A DNA stretch of 64,000 nucleotides from Thioclava nitratireducens (GTDB lineage Bacteria > Pseudomonadota > Alphaproteobacteria > Rhodobacterales > Rhodobacteraceae): the NCBI RefSeq assembly GCF_001940525.2, contig NZ_CP019437.1, positions 1,400,501-1,464,500 of the forward strand, given 5' to 3'. This document shows positions 16,121 through 26,837 of this stretch, piece by piece; within the stretch, counting starts at the first letter, position 1; every line of letters starts with the position of its first letter. Both the position numbers and the translations under genes were made by a program. The notes beneath the pieces were generated by a model, which saw nothing but the letters and a program-made list of their open reading frames with translations, was not told the origin of the DNA and did no database searches.

Positions 16121-17458
16121 ATGGGCGAGATCTTGATCCGGAGCGCCGAGGTGGTCGTCACGATGGACGGCGCCCGGCGCGAGTTGAAGGGCTCGGATCT
16201 GCTGCTGCGCGACGGCCAGATTGCAGCTGTCGGGCCAGGGCTGGAAAGCATGGGCGAGGTGGTCGAGGCCAAGGGCTGCGTCGTCACGCCGGGGCTCGTG
16301 AACACCCATCATCACCTCTATCAGACGCTGACCCGTGCGGTGCCGGGCGGGCAGGATGCGCTGCTCTTCGGCTGGCTGCAGACGCTCTACCCGATCTGGG
16401 CGAAGATGGGCCCCGAGGAGATCCGCGTCTCGGCGCAGGTCGGACTGGCGGAACTGGCGCTGACCGGCTGCACCACCAGTTCCGATCACCTCTACATGTA
16501 TCCGAATGGCGCGCGGCTGGAGGACACGATCCACGCGGCGGCGGAACTGGGGTTGCGCTTCCATCCCACGCGCGGCGCGATGAGCATCGGCGAGAGCGAT
16601 GGCGGCCTGCCACCCGATAGCCTGGTCGAGCGCGAAGAAGCGATCCTGAACGACTGCATCCGGATAGTCGACGCGTTCCACGATCCCAACGAAGGTTCGA
16701 TGTGCCGGGTGGGGATCGCGCCCTGTTCGCCGTTTTCCGTCTCGCGCGAGCTGATGCGCGACGCGGCGCTGCTCGCGCGCGACAAGTGCGTTATGCTGCA
16801 CACCCATCTTGCCGAGAATGATGAGGATATTTCCTACAGCTTGGAGCAGTTTGGCTGCCGGCCGGGGCAATATGCCGAAGATCTCGGTTGGACCGGCGAG
16901 GATGTCTGGCACGCGCATTGCGTGAAGCTGGATGCGGGCGAGATCGACCTGTTCGCGCGCACGCAGACCGGGGTTGCGCATTGTCCGTGCTCGAATTGCC
17001 GTCTGGGCTCGGGCATCGCGCCGGTGCGCCAGATGCGCGATGCGGGGGTTAAGGTGGCGCTTGGCGTCGATGGCTCGGCCTCGAACGATGCAGGGAGCCT
17101 CATCGGCGAGGCGCGCATGGCGATGCTGCTGCAGCGGGTACAAAACGGCGCCGACGCGATGGCCGCGCGCGAGGCGCTGGAGATCGCGACGCTAGGTGGC
17201 GCGCAGGTTCTGGGCCGTCCCGATTGCGGGATCCTCGCGCCGGGCAAGCGGGCAGATGTGGCAATCTGGGATGTCTCGGGGCTGGAGGCGGCAGGCGCGT
17301 GGGATCCGGTCGCGGCACTGGTACTCTGCGGGCCGCCCAAGGTGAAACACCTCTTCGTCGAGGGCCGTCAGGTGGTGCGCGACGGGCAGGTTGTGACGAT
17401 CGACCTGCCGCGCGTGATCGAGACGCAGAACCGCCTCGCATCAGCGCTTATGGGCTGA
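16121..17458 (+). CDS. 8-oxoguanine deaminase (amidohydrolase superfamily)
   Basis: A 445-residue zinc amidohydrolase. The metal site is visible as HxH at His63/His65 (NTHHHLYQ), HTHLAEN near residue 227, WHAHC near residue 263, and an aspartate in GVDGSASND near residue 312. These motifs, with the spacing CPCSNCRLGSGIAP, match 8-oxoguanine deaminase, which turns 8-oxoguanine into urate; related members act on hydroxylated triazines, the main alternative. The gene converges on an alpha/beta hydrolase and guanine deaminase, overlapping the hydrolase 3' end by 11 bases. The context fits purine catabolism. Confidence 0.9.
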   Translation: MGEILIRSAEVVVTMDGARRELKGSDLLLRDGQIAAVGPGLESMGEVVEAKGCVVTPGLVNTHHHLYQTLTRAVPGGQDALLFGWLQTLYPIWAKMGPEEIRVSAQVGLAELALTGCTTSSDHLYMYPNGARLEDTIHAAAELGLRFHPTRGAMSIGESDGGLPPDSLVEREEAILNDCIRIVDAFHDPNEGSMCRVGIAPCSPFSVSRELMRDAALLARDKCVMLHTHLAENDEDISYSLEQFGCRPGQYAEDLGWTGEDVWHAHCVKLDAGEIDLFARTQTGVAHCPCSNCRLGSGIAPVRQMRDAGVKVALGVDGSASNDAGSLIGEARMAMLLQRVQNGADAMAAREALEIATLGGAQVLGRPDCGILAPGKRADVAIWDVSGLEAAGAWDPVAALVLCGPPKVKHLFVEGRQVVRDGQVVTIDLPRVIETQNRLASALMG

Positions 17459-18179
17459 ATTTCTCGCGCCGCACGGCCCCGGCGGCGCTGGCGATCCGCA
17501 GCAGGCGGCGACGGTCGCCTGCAAGAGCAGACTCCATCAACCCCGAGAGGCCTCCGCGCGCCTTCAGATGCGGCGCGAGGTCGGAATGGCCGAGATCGGG
17601 GAAGATCAGGTGATCGACATTTGATGGGTGCGGGAAGGGCATCGCCTGCGCCAGATCGTCCTGCGCGCCGTGACACAGGATCGCCCAGCAGGTCGCGGGC
17701 GGAAGCGGAGTCGTCTCGCGCGCGAAGGTCGCGATCTGTCTCGTCCACTCGCTCCATCGAGCCTCCCCCGGCACGACGCCCGGTTTTACCGAGAATTGCG
17801 GAGACAATGCCAGCACCACGTCAACCGGGATCACCTCCGCTGCGACCAGCGCCGAGACCGCGCCCATCGACAGCCCAATGGCAGCGATCCGGGTCACGGG
17901 GCGGCGGCGCCGCACCTCTGTCAAGGCTGCACGCAGGGCAGGGGCGAAGCCAGGATCGTTCGTCCAGCTTCGGCTGTCGTCGCTGATGAACAGCGCCCGG
18001 CGTGGGAAGCCCGGCGTGCCGCGCCCCGTGGCGGTGGCGACGAATTCCGGTGCGGGCGGGCGGCTGGGATCGTGTCCGATCGAGGCGAAAGAGATGACCA
18101 GATCGTCGCCGCCACCGTCAAGTAAATCGACCGTGAAAGGCGCGCGGGCGTAGATCCTCTCGAAGCCGGGATCGGTCAA
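17448..18179 (-). CDS. alpha/beta hydrolase coupled to guaD
   Basis: A 243-residue alpha/beta hydrolase-like protein. The nucleophile elbow is GLSMGA (serine near residue 119), an acid may lie in HGAQDDL, and the catalytic histidine is probably in DLGHSDL. The substrate is unknown. The TTG at 18179 was chosen because it overlaps the guaD stop (TTGA), giving translational coupling, and no ATG exists between there and the conserved start of the domain. The 3' end overlaps the last 11 bases of the convergent 8-oxoguanine deaminase gene. It is probably co-transcribed with guaD. Confidence 0.78.
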   Translation of the reverse strand: MTDPGFERIYARAPFTVDLLDGGGDDLVISFASIGHDPSRPPAPEFVATATGRGTPGFPRRALFISDDSRSWTNDPGFAPALRAALTEVRRRRPVTRIAAIGLSMGAVSALVAAEVIPVDVVLALSPQFSVKPGVVPGEARWSEWTRQIATFARETTPLPPATCWAILCHGAQDDLAQAMPFPHPSNVDHLIFPDLGHSDLAPHLKARGGLSGLMESALAGDRRRLLRIASAAGAVRREKFSP

Positions 18180-19462
18180 TGCAGCCGCTTGCCCGCGACC
18201 CAAGTTCCCGCGATGGCGCGGTCGTCGCCCATCATGATCGTCGGGAAGATCGCCTCCCAGACGTCGTTCGCACGGTCGGCACGCTGCGAGATGGCAGGCG
18301 TCGAGGCGAGGTCGACCGCGATGAAATCCGCCTCCATTCCCGGCGCCAGCGCGCCGATCTTGTCGCTCATCCGCATCGACTTGGCGGAGCCTTGCGTCGC
18401 CAGCCACCAAAGCTGCGCGGGGTGCAGCGGCTGATGCGTCAGCTGGCCGATCTCGTAAGCTGCGGCCATGGTGCGCAGCATCGAGAAGCTCGACCCGCCG
18501 CCGGTATCGGTGGCCAGCCCGATCCGCTGCCCCTCGGCAAGACGTGTCGGCCAGTCGAACAGCCCCGAGCCGATGAAGGTGTTAGAGGTCGGGCAATGGA
18601 TCAGCGCCGCGCCGACCTCCTTGATCCGGTCGGCTTCGCGCGGCTCCAGATGGATCGCGTGGCCATAAAGCGCGTTCTCGCCCAGTAGATCATAGGTCTC
18701 GTAGGTGTCGAGGTAATCGCGCGCGGTGGGATATAGCTCGCGGACCCATGCGATCTCGTCCACCTGCTCGCTCAGATGGGTTTGCATCAGGCAATCGGGA
18801 TGTTCCGCCCAGAGCGCCCCCAGCGCGGCCAGCTGATCGGCCGACGAGGTGGGCGAGAAGCGCGGCGTGATGACATAGCTCAGCCGGTCCACGCCATGCC
18901 ATTTCTGCAAGAGGACTCGGCTGTCGTCATAGGCCGATTGCGGCGTGTCGCGCAAAGCCTCCGGCGCGTTGCGGTCCATGCAGGTCTTGCCCGCCGCCGC
19001 CCGCATCCCGCGCGCCTTCGCGGCTGCGAAGAAGGCTTCGACGCTGACGGGATGGATCGTGCAATAGCTGCACATCGAGGTGGTGCCGTTCATCAGCGCC
19101 AGATCGAGATAGCGTGTCGCGATCTCTTCGGCATGGGCGGGATCGGCGAAGGAAATCTCCTCGGGGAAGGTGTAGGTGTTGAGCCAGTCGATCAGGCGCT
19201 TGCCCCAGCTCGCGACGATCGCGGTCTGCGGATAATGCACATGGGCGTCGACGAAGCCGGGCGACAGCAGATGATCGCCGTGATCGGTGATCTCGGCCTG
19301 CGGATGATCCTCGCGCAGGTCGTCCGCCTCGCCTACGGCGGCGATGAGGCCGCCCTCGACCAGCACGCCACCGCGCCGGCGATGTGCAACCACTTCGGGC
19401 CCTTCGACGAGCGCGTCGCCGCGATATTCCAGAACTTGCCCAAGATGCAGTTCAGCCATCAT
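18176..19462 (-). CDS. guaD: guanine deaminase
   Basis: A 428-residue amidohydrolase that turns guanine into xanthine and ammonia. Zinc ligands are His74 and His76 (DAHVHYPQ), a histidine in QTHLSEQ, another in GHAIHL, and an aspartate in LATDTGGG. The SYCTIHP segment and SPTSS substrate-binding part match guanine deaminase. The gene is divergent from mgtE with 142 bases between starts, and its stop overlaps the start of the hydrolase gene. With 8-oxoguanine deaminase next door it forms a purine deamination cluster. Confidence 0.95.
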   Translation of the reverse strand: MMAELHLGQVLEYRGDALVEGPEVVAHRRRGGVLVEGGLIAAVGEADDLREDHPQAEITDHGDHLLSPGFVDAHVHYPQTAIVASWGKRLIDWLNTYTFPEEISFADPAHAEEIATRYLDLALMNGTTSMCSYCTIHPVSVEAFFAAAKARGMRAAAGKTCMDRNAPEALRDTPQSAYDDSRVLLQKWHGVDRLSYVITPRFSPTSSADQLAALGALWAEHPDCLMQTHLSEQVDEIAWVRELYPTARDYLDTYETYDLLGENALYGHAIHLEPREADRIKEVGAALIHCPTSNTFIGSGLFDWPTRLAEGQRIGLATDTGGGSSFSMLRTMAAAYEIGQLTHQPLHPAQLWWLATQGSAKSMRMSDKIGALAPGMEADFIAVDLASTPAISQRADRANDVWEAIFPTIMMGDDRAIAGTWVAGKRLH

Positions 19463-19604
19463 TCTCTCCTGTCCGACGCGTCATGCTAGGGCGGGGCGGG
19501 GCGAAGGTAAATCTCTGCCGTGGCGGCGCTTCTTTTTCGGCTCCGCCCCCTGTCCATCTGCGAGAAAACAGCTATGTTTCACGCGCGATCCGAACGGGGG
19601 CGAT

Positions 19605-20990
19605 ATGGCCGAAGCACTTGCCGAAGAGACAGAGCGCGAGGAAGAGGATTATCGGCTGAGCGGGGAGCTGGTCGAGGAAATTCTCGATGCCGTCGAGCAG
19701 GAAGATGCGGAGCGGTTGAGCGAACTGCTCGAGCCGCTGCACGCCGCCGACATCGCCGACCTTATCGAACAGGTCTCCGGCCACGAGCGGCGCGAAATCC
19801 TGCGGCTCTGGGGCCGCCAGATCGACGGCGAGATCCTGACGGAGATCGACGAGGGCATTCGCGAGGAGGTTCTCGCAAGCCTGCCGCCGGAAGTCCTGGC
19901 CGACGCGGTGCGCGAGCTCGACTCCGATGACGTCGTCGACCTGATCGAGGACCTTGAAGAGCCGCAGCAGGAAGCGATCCTCGGCGCTCTCGACGAGACC
20001 GACCGGGCCGCGGTCGAGAAATCGCTGGGCTATCCCGAATATTCCGCCGGTCGTTTGATGCAGCGCGAGGTCGTGACCGCGCCGGAGCATTGGACGGTGG
20101 GCGAGACGATCGACTTCCTGCGGAAAGCGAAATGGCTGCCCGACCAGTTCTATCACGTGACCCTTGTCGATCCGGGGCACCACCCGATCGGAAATGTCAC
20201 CTTGGGACGAATCCTGTCGGCCCCGCGTGCCTCGAAGCTGACCGATATCTGCGAGGAGGAATTCCGCAAGATCTCGGCCTATCAGGACGAGGGCGACGTG
20301 GCCTACGCGTTCAACCAGTATCACCTGATCTCGGCCCCTGTCGTGGACGAGGATGACAGGCTGGTCGGCGTGATTACCATCGACGACGCGATGTCCGTTC
20401 TCGACGAGGAACACGAGGAAGACATCCTCCGCCTCGCCGGTGTGGGCGACGAATCCGCGATCTCGGATACCGTTCTGGAAACCGTACGTCAGCGCCTGCC
20501 GTGGCTTTTCGTGAACCTGCTGACGGCGATCCTCGCCTCGGCGGTGATCTCGATCTTCGAGGGCACGATCCAGCAACTTGTGGCGCTGGCCGTCTTGATG
20601 CCGATCGTGGCTTCGATGGGTGGCAATGCGGGCACGCAGACCCTGACGGTCGCGGTGCGCGCGCTGGCGACCCGCGACCTGACCGACAGCAACGTCTGGC
20701 GCGTCGTGCGACGCGAAACCATCGTGGGGCTGCTGAACGGTCTCGCCTTCGCGGTGGTGATGGGAGCAGTTGCCGCCTTCTGGTTCTCGGGCGCGCAGCT
20801 TGGCATTGTGATCGGCTTGGCGATGGTCATCAATCTCGTTGTCGCCGCGCTGTCGGGCATCCTGATCCCGCTGGCGCTGGAGAAGCTTGGCGCAGACCCG
20901 GCGCTGGCCTCGGGCACGTTCGTCACGACAATGACCGATGTGGTGGGCTTCTTCGCCTTCCTCGGCCTCGCCTCCGTCGTGTTGCTATGA
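19605..20990 (+). CDS. mgtE: magnesium transporter MgtE
   Basis: A 461-residue MgtE channel for magnesium uptake across the inner membrane. The acidic N-domain (about residues 20-130) contains the superhelical repeats LLEPLHAADIADLIE and LDSDDVVDLIEDL; the two CBS domains follow (about 135-260), then five transmembrane helices from about residue 290 with the pore-region motif MPIVASMGGNAGTQT. The start at 19605 has GGGGGCG upstream; the frame is open further up but without family sequence. Regulation is by Mg binding to the N and CBS domains. The stop overlaps the next gene (ATGA). Confidence 0.95.
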   Translation: MAEALAEETEREEEDYRLSGELVEEILDAVEQEDAERLSELLEPLHAADIADLIEQVSGHERREILRLWGRQIDGEILTEIDEGIREEVLASLPPEVLADAVRELDSDDVVDLIEDLEEPQQEAILGALDETDRAAVEKSLGYPEYSAGRLMQREVVTAPEHWTVGETIDFLRKAKWLPDQFYHVTLVDPGHHPIGNVTLGRILSAPRASKLTDICEEEFRKISAYQDEGDVAYAFNQYHLISAPVVDEDDRLVGVITIDDAMSVLDEEHEEDILRLAGVGDESAISDTVLETVRQRLPWLFVNLLTAILASAVISIFEGTIQQLVALAVLMPIVASMGGNAGTQTLTVAVRALATRDLTDSNVWRVVRRETIVGLLNGLAFAVVMGAVAAFWFSGAQLGIVIGLAMVINLVVAALSGILIPLALEKLGADPALASGTFVTTMTDVVGFFAFLGLASVVLL

Positions 20991-21523
20991 GCAAGGATCT
21001 CGCGCGCAAGGACGCTTTCGCGGCGCGCAAAGCCGCCCATGCGGCCGATGATGGAGCTGCGACGCGAGCGCTGACGGCGGCGCTGGAGCCCTTCGCGGGC
21101 AAGGTGCTGGCGGGCTATTGGCCGATCCGGACCGAGCCCGATCCGCGCCCTGCGATGATCGCCCATGGCGGGCCGCTCTGTCTGCCGGTTGTGGTGGAGC
21201 AGGCGCAGCCCCTGGTCTTTCACCGCTGGACACCCGAGACCGAGATGATCGCGGGCGCTTTCGGGGCGCATGTTCCGGCGGAGGGCGAGGAGATCACGCC
21301 CGAGGTGCTGATCGTCCCGCTGCTGGCTTTCGACGCGCAGGGCTTTCGGCTGGGCTATGGTGGCGGCTTTTACGACCGCACGCTGGAGGGGCTGCGCGCA
21401 CGCGGCCCCGTCACAGCGATCGGCTTTGCTTTTGCGGCGCAGGAAGTTCCGCATGTGCCCACCGAGCCGACGGATCAGCCGCTCGACATGATCGTGACCG
21501 AGGCAGGCGTCCTACATTTCTGA
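20987..21523 (+). CDS. 5-formyltetrahydrofolate cyclo-ligase
   Basis: A 178-residue ATP-dependent enzyme that recycles 5-formyl-THF to 5,10-methenyl-THF. The signature GYGGGFYDRTL near residue 122 and the N-terminal basic helix (KDLARKDAFAARKAA) are diagnostic; VPLLAFDAQGFRLG precedes the signature as usual. The ATG overlaps the mgtE stop, so it is translated together with mgtE. It converges with purU without a single intervening base: the two stop codons are adjacent. Both genes handle one-carbon folates. Confidence 0.94.
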   Translation: MSKDLARKDAFAARKAAHAADDGAATRALTAALEPFAGKVLAGYWPIRTEPDPRPAMIAHGGPLCLPVVVEQAQPLVFHRWTPETEMIAGAFGAHVPAEGEEITPEVLIVPLLAFDAQGFRLGYGGGFYDRTLEGLRARGPVTAIGFAFAAQEVPHVPTEPTDQPLDMIVTEAGVLHF

Positions 21524-22420
21524 TTAGCCCATCCGCTCGGAGGCGTAGGCGCCGGGCGAGGCGGGGAAGACGACCGTCTTGTTGTCGTTCAGGAACACCC
21601 GGTGCTGCACATGGGCGTGGATCGCGCGCGACAGCACCTGCGCCTCGACGTCGCGGCCCAGCGAGACGTAATCCGACGGGCTCTGCGCATGGGTGATGCG
21701 CACGGTGTCCTGCTCGATGATCGGGCCTTCGTCGAGATCGGCGGTCACGTAATGCGACGTCGCACCGATCAGCTTCACGCCACGCTCATAGGCCTGCTTG
21801 TAGGGGTTCGCGCCCTTGAAGCTCGGCAGGAAGGAGTGGTGGATGTTGATGATCCGGCCGGACATTTTCTGGCACAGCGCATCCGACAGAATCTGCATGT
21901 AGCGCGCCAGAACGATTAGTTCCGCACCCGACTCATCGACCACGTCGAGCAGGCGCTTCTCTGCCTCGGGCTTGTTCTCCTTCGTCACCTTGATGTGGTG
22001 GAAAGGCAGGTCATGGTTCACGACGACCTTCTGGTAGGTCATGTGGTTGGACACCACGCCCACGATCTCGATCGGCAGCGCGCCGATGCGCCAGCGATAG
22101 AGAAGATCGTTCAGGCAATGGCCGAAATTCGACACCATCACCAGAACCTTCATCTTCTCGCGCGAGTCGCGCACGGCCCAGTCCATCTCGAACTCCTTGG
22201 CGACCGGCTCGAATGCAGCGCGGATCGCGTCGGCATCCTTGCCTTGCTCCGAGACGAAGCTCACGCGCATGAAGAACTGACCGGTCTTCTGGTCGTCATA
22301 TTGATGCGAATCGGTGATGTTGCAGCCCTGATCGGCCAACACATTCGCGATCCCCGCGACGATCCCCCGCGTGGAGGGGCAGGCAACGGTGAGAACGTAG
22401 GCGTCGGCAGTCTGGGTCAT
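21524..22420 (-). CDS. purU: formyltetrahydrofolate deformylase
   Basis: A 298-residue enzyme that hydrolyses 10-formyl-THF to formate and THF. The N-terminal ACT-like regulatory domain (about residues 1-85, with CPSTRGIVAGIANVLADQGCNI) is followed by a formyltransferase fold with HHIKVTKENK and the catalytic region NIHHSFLPSFKGANPY near residue 230 and IGATSHYVT. Length and motifs match the family throughout. Its stop abuts that of the cyclo-ligase gene. The ribosome site is AAGGGA before the ATG. Confidence 0.96.
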   Translation of the reverse strand: MTQTADAYVLTVACPSTRGIVAGIANVLADQGCNITDSHQYDDQKTGQFFMRVSFVSEQGKDADAIRAAFEPVAKEFEMDWAVRDSREKMKVLVMVSNFGHCLNDLLYRWRIGALPIEIVGVVSNHMTYQKVVVNHDLPFHHIKVTKENKPEAEKRLLDVVDESGAELIVLARYMQILSDALCQKMSGRIINIHHSFLPSFKGANPYKQAYERGVKLIGATSHYVTADLDEGPIIEQDTVRITHAQSPSDYVSLGRDVEAQVLSRAIHAHVQHRVFLNDNKTVVFPASPGAYASERMG

Positions 22421-22564
22421 GTCGCATCCCTTTTGATCTTTCGCCCGGTTTCCTAGCGTGCCGGGGGTGGGGACACAATCACCCCGTGTCAGGGGAGGAG
22501 CGCGGGAGAAAGCGACGGCGTTGCGGTGAAAAGCGGCATCGCGTCGGGGGCGAGGCGCGCGGAG

Positions 22565-23515
22565 TCAGGCTGCAGCGTTTTCGCGCTGTGTGCCGCGCAG
22601 GGATTCGATCTCAAGGAAAACGCTGGAGACCTCGGGATGGGCCTCGTGGATTTTCTTCTGAACCTCCTCGACCGCGTGGAAGATCGCCTCGGGCGACAGG
22701 CCTTTTTGCATTTTCAGTTCGATATTCACCAACACCTGCTCGGGGGCGAAATGCATTGTCAGAAGCCGTTTGACCTCCGCGACTTCGTCGAAACCGGTCG
22801 CGATCTCCCGGATCGATTTGCGCACGTCGCGGTCGGCGGCTTCGCCCATGATCAGCGCGCGAGTCTCGTAAACCAGAATGATGGCGACCACGATCAGGAT
22901 GAGCCCGATCACGATCGAGGCTGCGCCGTCGAAGAACGGGTTCTCGAAGGTCACCGAGAGATAGACGCCAAGCGCTGCAGCGAGGATACCCAGAAGCGCC
23001 GCACTGTCTTCGGCGACGACGACGAAGATCGACGGATCCTTGGAGCGGCGGAACGCCTTGAAATAGCCTTCCCCCGGTTTGCGTTGCTTCAGGAGCTGGC
23101 GGATCGCGATCACCCAGGAGGTGCCCTCGGCAAAGAACGCCACGAGCAGGACGCCGTAGTTCCAGATCGGCTTCTCGATCGGCTCTGGATGCTGGATATG
23201 GACCATGCCCTCGTAGACAGACAGCCCGCCGCCGATCGCGAAGAGCAGCATCGCGACAACGAGCGACCAGAAATACAACTCTTTGCCATAGCCGAACGGA
23301 TGTTTCTCGTCCGGCTCCTTGCGGCTGCGCTTGTGGCCCAGAAGCAGCAACCCCTCATTGCCGGTATCGACCACCGAGTGGAACGCCTCCGCCAGCATCG
23401 ACGAACTGCCCGTGAACGCCGCGGCCACGAATTTCGCGATGGCGATCAGAAGGTTCGCTGCGAGCGCGCCATAGACGGCAATCGGCTTTTCTTCGGAGGC
23501 TTGGGCTTCGGCCAT
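22565..23515 (-). CDS. cation diffusion facilitator family transporter
   Basis: A 316-residue CDF protein with six transmembrane helices and a cytoplasmic C-terminal domain. The metal-site histidine/aspartate pairs lie in MLAEAFHSVVDTGNEG on helix 2 and in VAEDSAALLG on helix 5; the more usual HxxxD pair on helix 5 is here E/D, the pattern of the subgroup related to the ZNT9-like branch. The PDEKHPFGYGKE loop between helices 2 and 3 is typical. Substrate could be zinc, iron or manganese. It stands alone upstream of a VCBS-repeat gene on the same strand. Confidence 0.9.
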   Translation of the reverse strand: MAEAQASEEKPIAVYGALAANLLIAIAKFVAAAFTGSSSMLAEAFHSVVDTGNEGLLLLGHKRSRKEPDEKHPFGYGKELYFWSLVVAMLLFAIGGGLSVYEGMVHIQHPEPIEKPIWNYGVLLVAFFAEGTSWVIAIRQLLKQRKPGEGYFKAFRRSKDPSIFVVVAEDSAALLGILAAALGVYLSVTFENPFFDGAASIVIGLILIVVAIILVYETRALIMGEAADRDVRKSIREIATGFDEVAEVKRLLTMHFAPEQVLVNIELKMQKGLSPEAIFHAVEEVQKKIHEAHPEVSSVFLEIESLRGTQRENAAA

Positions 23516-23629
23516 GAACGGAATCCTGGATCGGGGCGCGAGACGGGGAGGAACGACCTCGCGCCGGTGTCGTCGTGCTGGATCAACACGGTGCGGGCAG
23601 GCCGGTTCCCGAACCGCCCGCGTGCGAGG

Positions 23630-24390
23630 TCAGATGCCGCAGCCGATCGCCTTCGCGAATCTCGCGGGCGAGGTGTCGTCAGCGAGGCGTCTCCATGCCA
23701 CGGTTTGCTTGGGCGTGACCGAGAGAGACAGCAGACCCGACCAGTCGAAACTGGCGACGATAATCTCCGGCCCGGCGCCGCAATCGCGCAGGCCGCCCAT
23801 GATCGTGTCCGAGCCGAAGTGGTGATTGGTGAATCTCCCGCCCGCGAAGCTCGGGTGCAGCGCGCCGTTGCGATATTCGAAAATCCGCAAGACGCCCAGC
23901 CGATGCGGCGCGTCGATCAGCGCGATGTCGCGATGTCCGTTGCCATCGAAATCCGCGACGCCGATGGGCGCGAGCCAATGGTTCGGCTCTCCCACGAAAT
24001 CGGTCGCGGCGAGGAACTTCGGTTTGCCGGATTTTACCGTGAGCACGAGGAGCCGCGAACCCAGCCGGAGATGCGATTGCACCACGATCACCTCGTCGAT
24101 TCCGTCGCCGTCGAGATCGCTCAGGCGTGGTGCCGTGTCCTCATAGACGAGATCGGGATCGAGGCGCAGGTCGTAAGTCAGCGTGCTGTGGCCTGAGAAC
24201 AGCCCCTTGGCGTCGCCTGCCTTGCGGGTCACGTCGATCTGGAGATTCGCGAATTCATGCTCGGGGCCGAGTGCGCGGTGACCGTAGCGATCCGTGGGCT
24301 CGGTGAACCGCGCGGCGACCGACATTTCGGCCCGCGCGGGCAGGGCGGCAGCGGTGACCAGCGCAAAGGCGAGGGTCACCGCGCGGCGCA

Positions 24391-24391
<1 letters not shown>
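23630..24391 (-). CDS. secreted VCBS/FG-GAP repeat protein
   Basis: A 253-residue exported protein with a signal peptide (RRAVTLAFALVTAAALPARAE). Two FG-GAP/VCBS-like calcium-binding blades are visible as DLDGDGIDEVIVVQ near residue 96 and DFDGNGHRDIALID near residue 148; each is a DxDxDG loop of a beta-propeller. The fold suggests a partial propeller in the periplasm; the ligand is unknown. The ATG overlaps the ferredoxin stop as TGATG, so both are made from one message. Confidence 0.83.
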
Positions 24392-25444
<1,053 letters not shown>

Positions 25445-25553
25445 GCCCTCTCACGCCGCCATCGCGGCGCCGCACAGCCCTCTGCGCAGGCGGCGGGCTT
25501 GTGCCGGTCGGCGGAACCGTCTCTAACCGAGGATCAAGGGATCAGGGGGCACC

Positions 25554-26789
25554 ATGCGAAAGTTATTCGGCAGTAACCTGCGCTTCATGCGCGACAACGC
25601 CCGCTGGCTCGGCGCGGGTTTCCTGCTGACGCTGTTCTCGTCTTTCGGGCAGACTTTCTTCATCGGCCTGTCGGGCAATGATATCCGGGCGACTTTCGGC
25701 CTGTCGGGCGGCACCTTCGGCGCGCTCTACATGGTGGCGACGCTGGCCTCGGCCTCGACGTTGCCCTTCCTCGGGCGCACGCTCGATCTGATGCCCGGCT
25801 GGAAGGTGGTGCGCTTCACCATCCCGCTGCTGGCGCTGGCCTGTGTCGGGATCACGTTCGCCCCGAACCTGATCTTCCTGACGCTCGCGATCTACATGCT
25901 GCGGCTCTTCGGGCAGGGCATGATGACCGAGATCGCTTTCACCGAGATCGGTCGCTGGTTCGTCGCGAGCCGCGGCAAGGCGATGTCGCTGGTCGTTCCG
26001 GGCCAACCCTTCGGCTCCGCGGTGCTGCCGGTTCTCGTGGTGTTGGTCGCGCAGGCGAGCGGCAACTGGCACCTCGCATGGTGGCTCTCGGCGGCGTTGC
26101 TGGTGGTGATCGCATGGCCGCTCCTGATGCGCCTGATGCAGGTCGAGCGGGTGCCCAACGCCACCGAGGTGCAATCGAGCGCATCGGGCACAGCGCGCGA
26201 CTGGACCCGCGCGGAGGTGATCCGCGATCCGGTCCTCTACATGCTGCTGGCAGGGCTGCTCGCACCGCCCTTCATCGGTACGGTGATTTTCTTCCATCAG
26301 GGCTACCTGACGGAGTTGCGCGGCTACTCCCCGCTCGCCTTCGCCGCGGCCTTTCCGGTGATGTCGGCGGCCACTGTGGGCTTCGGCTTTGTCTGCGGCG
26401 GGCTGATTGACCGGTTCGGCGCGCTGCGCCTGCTTCCATTTGTTCTGGCGCCGCTGACGCTGGCCTCGCTGACGGTCGCGCTCGTGACGCCGGTCTGGGG
26501 CGTCTATGTCTTCATGGGCCTTCTGGGCATGTCGAACGGGTTCACAGGGACGCTGATGGGCGCGCTCTGGCCCGAGGTCTACGGCGTGAAAAACCTGGGC
26601 GGCATCCGCGCGATCATCGTGGCCTCGATGGTGCTCTCGACCGCAGTGGGGCCCGGGATCACCGGCGTGCTGATCGATATGGGGGTGGAGCTTCCGACCC
26701 AGATGCTGGGCATGGCGCTGTGGTGCGTGATCGCCGCCGGAAGCCTGACCATTGCCGCCCGCCGGGTGCAGGCGCGCGAAGCGCAATGA
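25554..26789 (+). CDS. MFS transporter
   Basis: A 411-residue protein with twelve hydrophobic helices. The MFS loop 2-3 motif is weakly present as GRTLDLMPGWKVVR, and the seventh-helix side has GGLIDRFGALRLLP. The substrate is unknown; similarity looks closest to the oxalate/formate-antiporter-like or related uptake groups, a weak guess. It stands alone, ending in a terminator shared with the convergent degP gene. Confidence 0.88.
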   Translation: MRKLFGSNLRFMRDNARWLGAGFLLTLFSSFGQTFFIGLSGNDIRATFGLSGGTFGALYMVATLASASTLPFLGRTLDLMPGWKVVRFTIPLLALACVGITFAPNLIFLTLAIYMLRLFGQGMMTEIAFTEIGRWFVASRGKAMSLVVPGQPFGSAVLPVLVVLVAQASGNWHLAWWLSAALLVVIAWPLLMRLMQVERVPNATEVQSSASGTARDWTRAEVIRDPVLYMLLAGLLAPPFIGTVIFFHQGYLTELRGYSPLAFAAAFPVMSAATVGFGFVCGGLIDRFGALRLLPFVLAPLTLASLTVALVTPVWGVYVFMGLLGMSNGFTGTLMGALWPEVYGVKNLGGIRAIIVASMVLSTAVGPGITGVLIDMGVELPTQMLGMALWCVIAAGSLTIAARRVQAREAQ

Positions 26790-26790
26790 A

Positions 26791-26815
26791 AAAGGCGCCC
26801 TGCGGGGCGCCTTCT
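26791..26815. terminator. bidirectional terminator between MFS and degP
   Basis: AAGGCGCCC and GGGCGCCTT form a 9-bp stem with a short loop, preceded by A-run and followed by CTCATTC. It lies between two convergent stops. Confidence 0.75.
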
Positions 26816-26837
26816 CATTCGTCTTGAACGGTGCGGA

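Noticed and set aside
19463..19604. Possible magnesium riboswitch before mgtE
   Set aside because: Distant GC-rich arms can pair, but no M-box core is recognisable, and promoter and folding are unclear.
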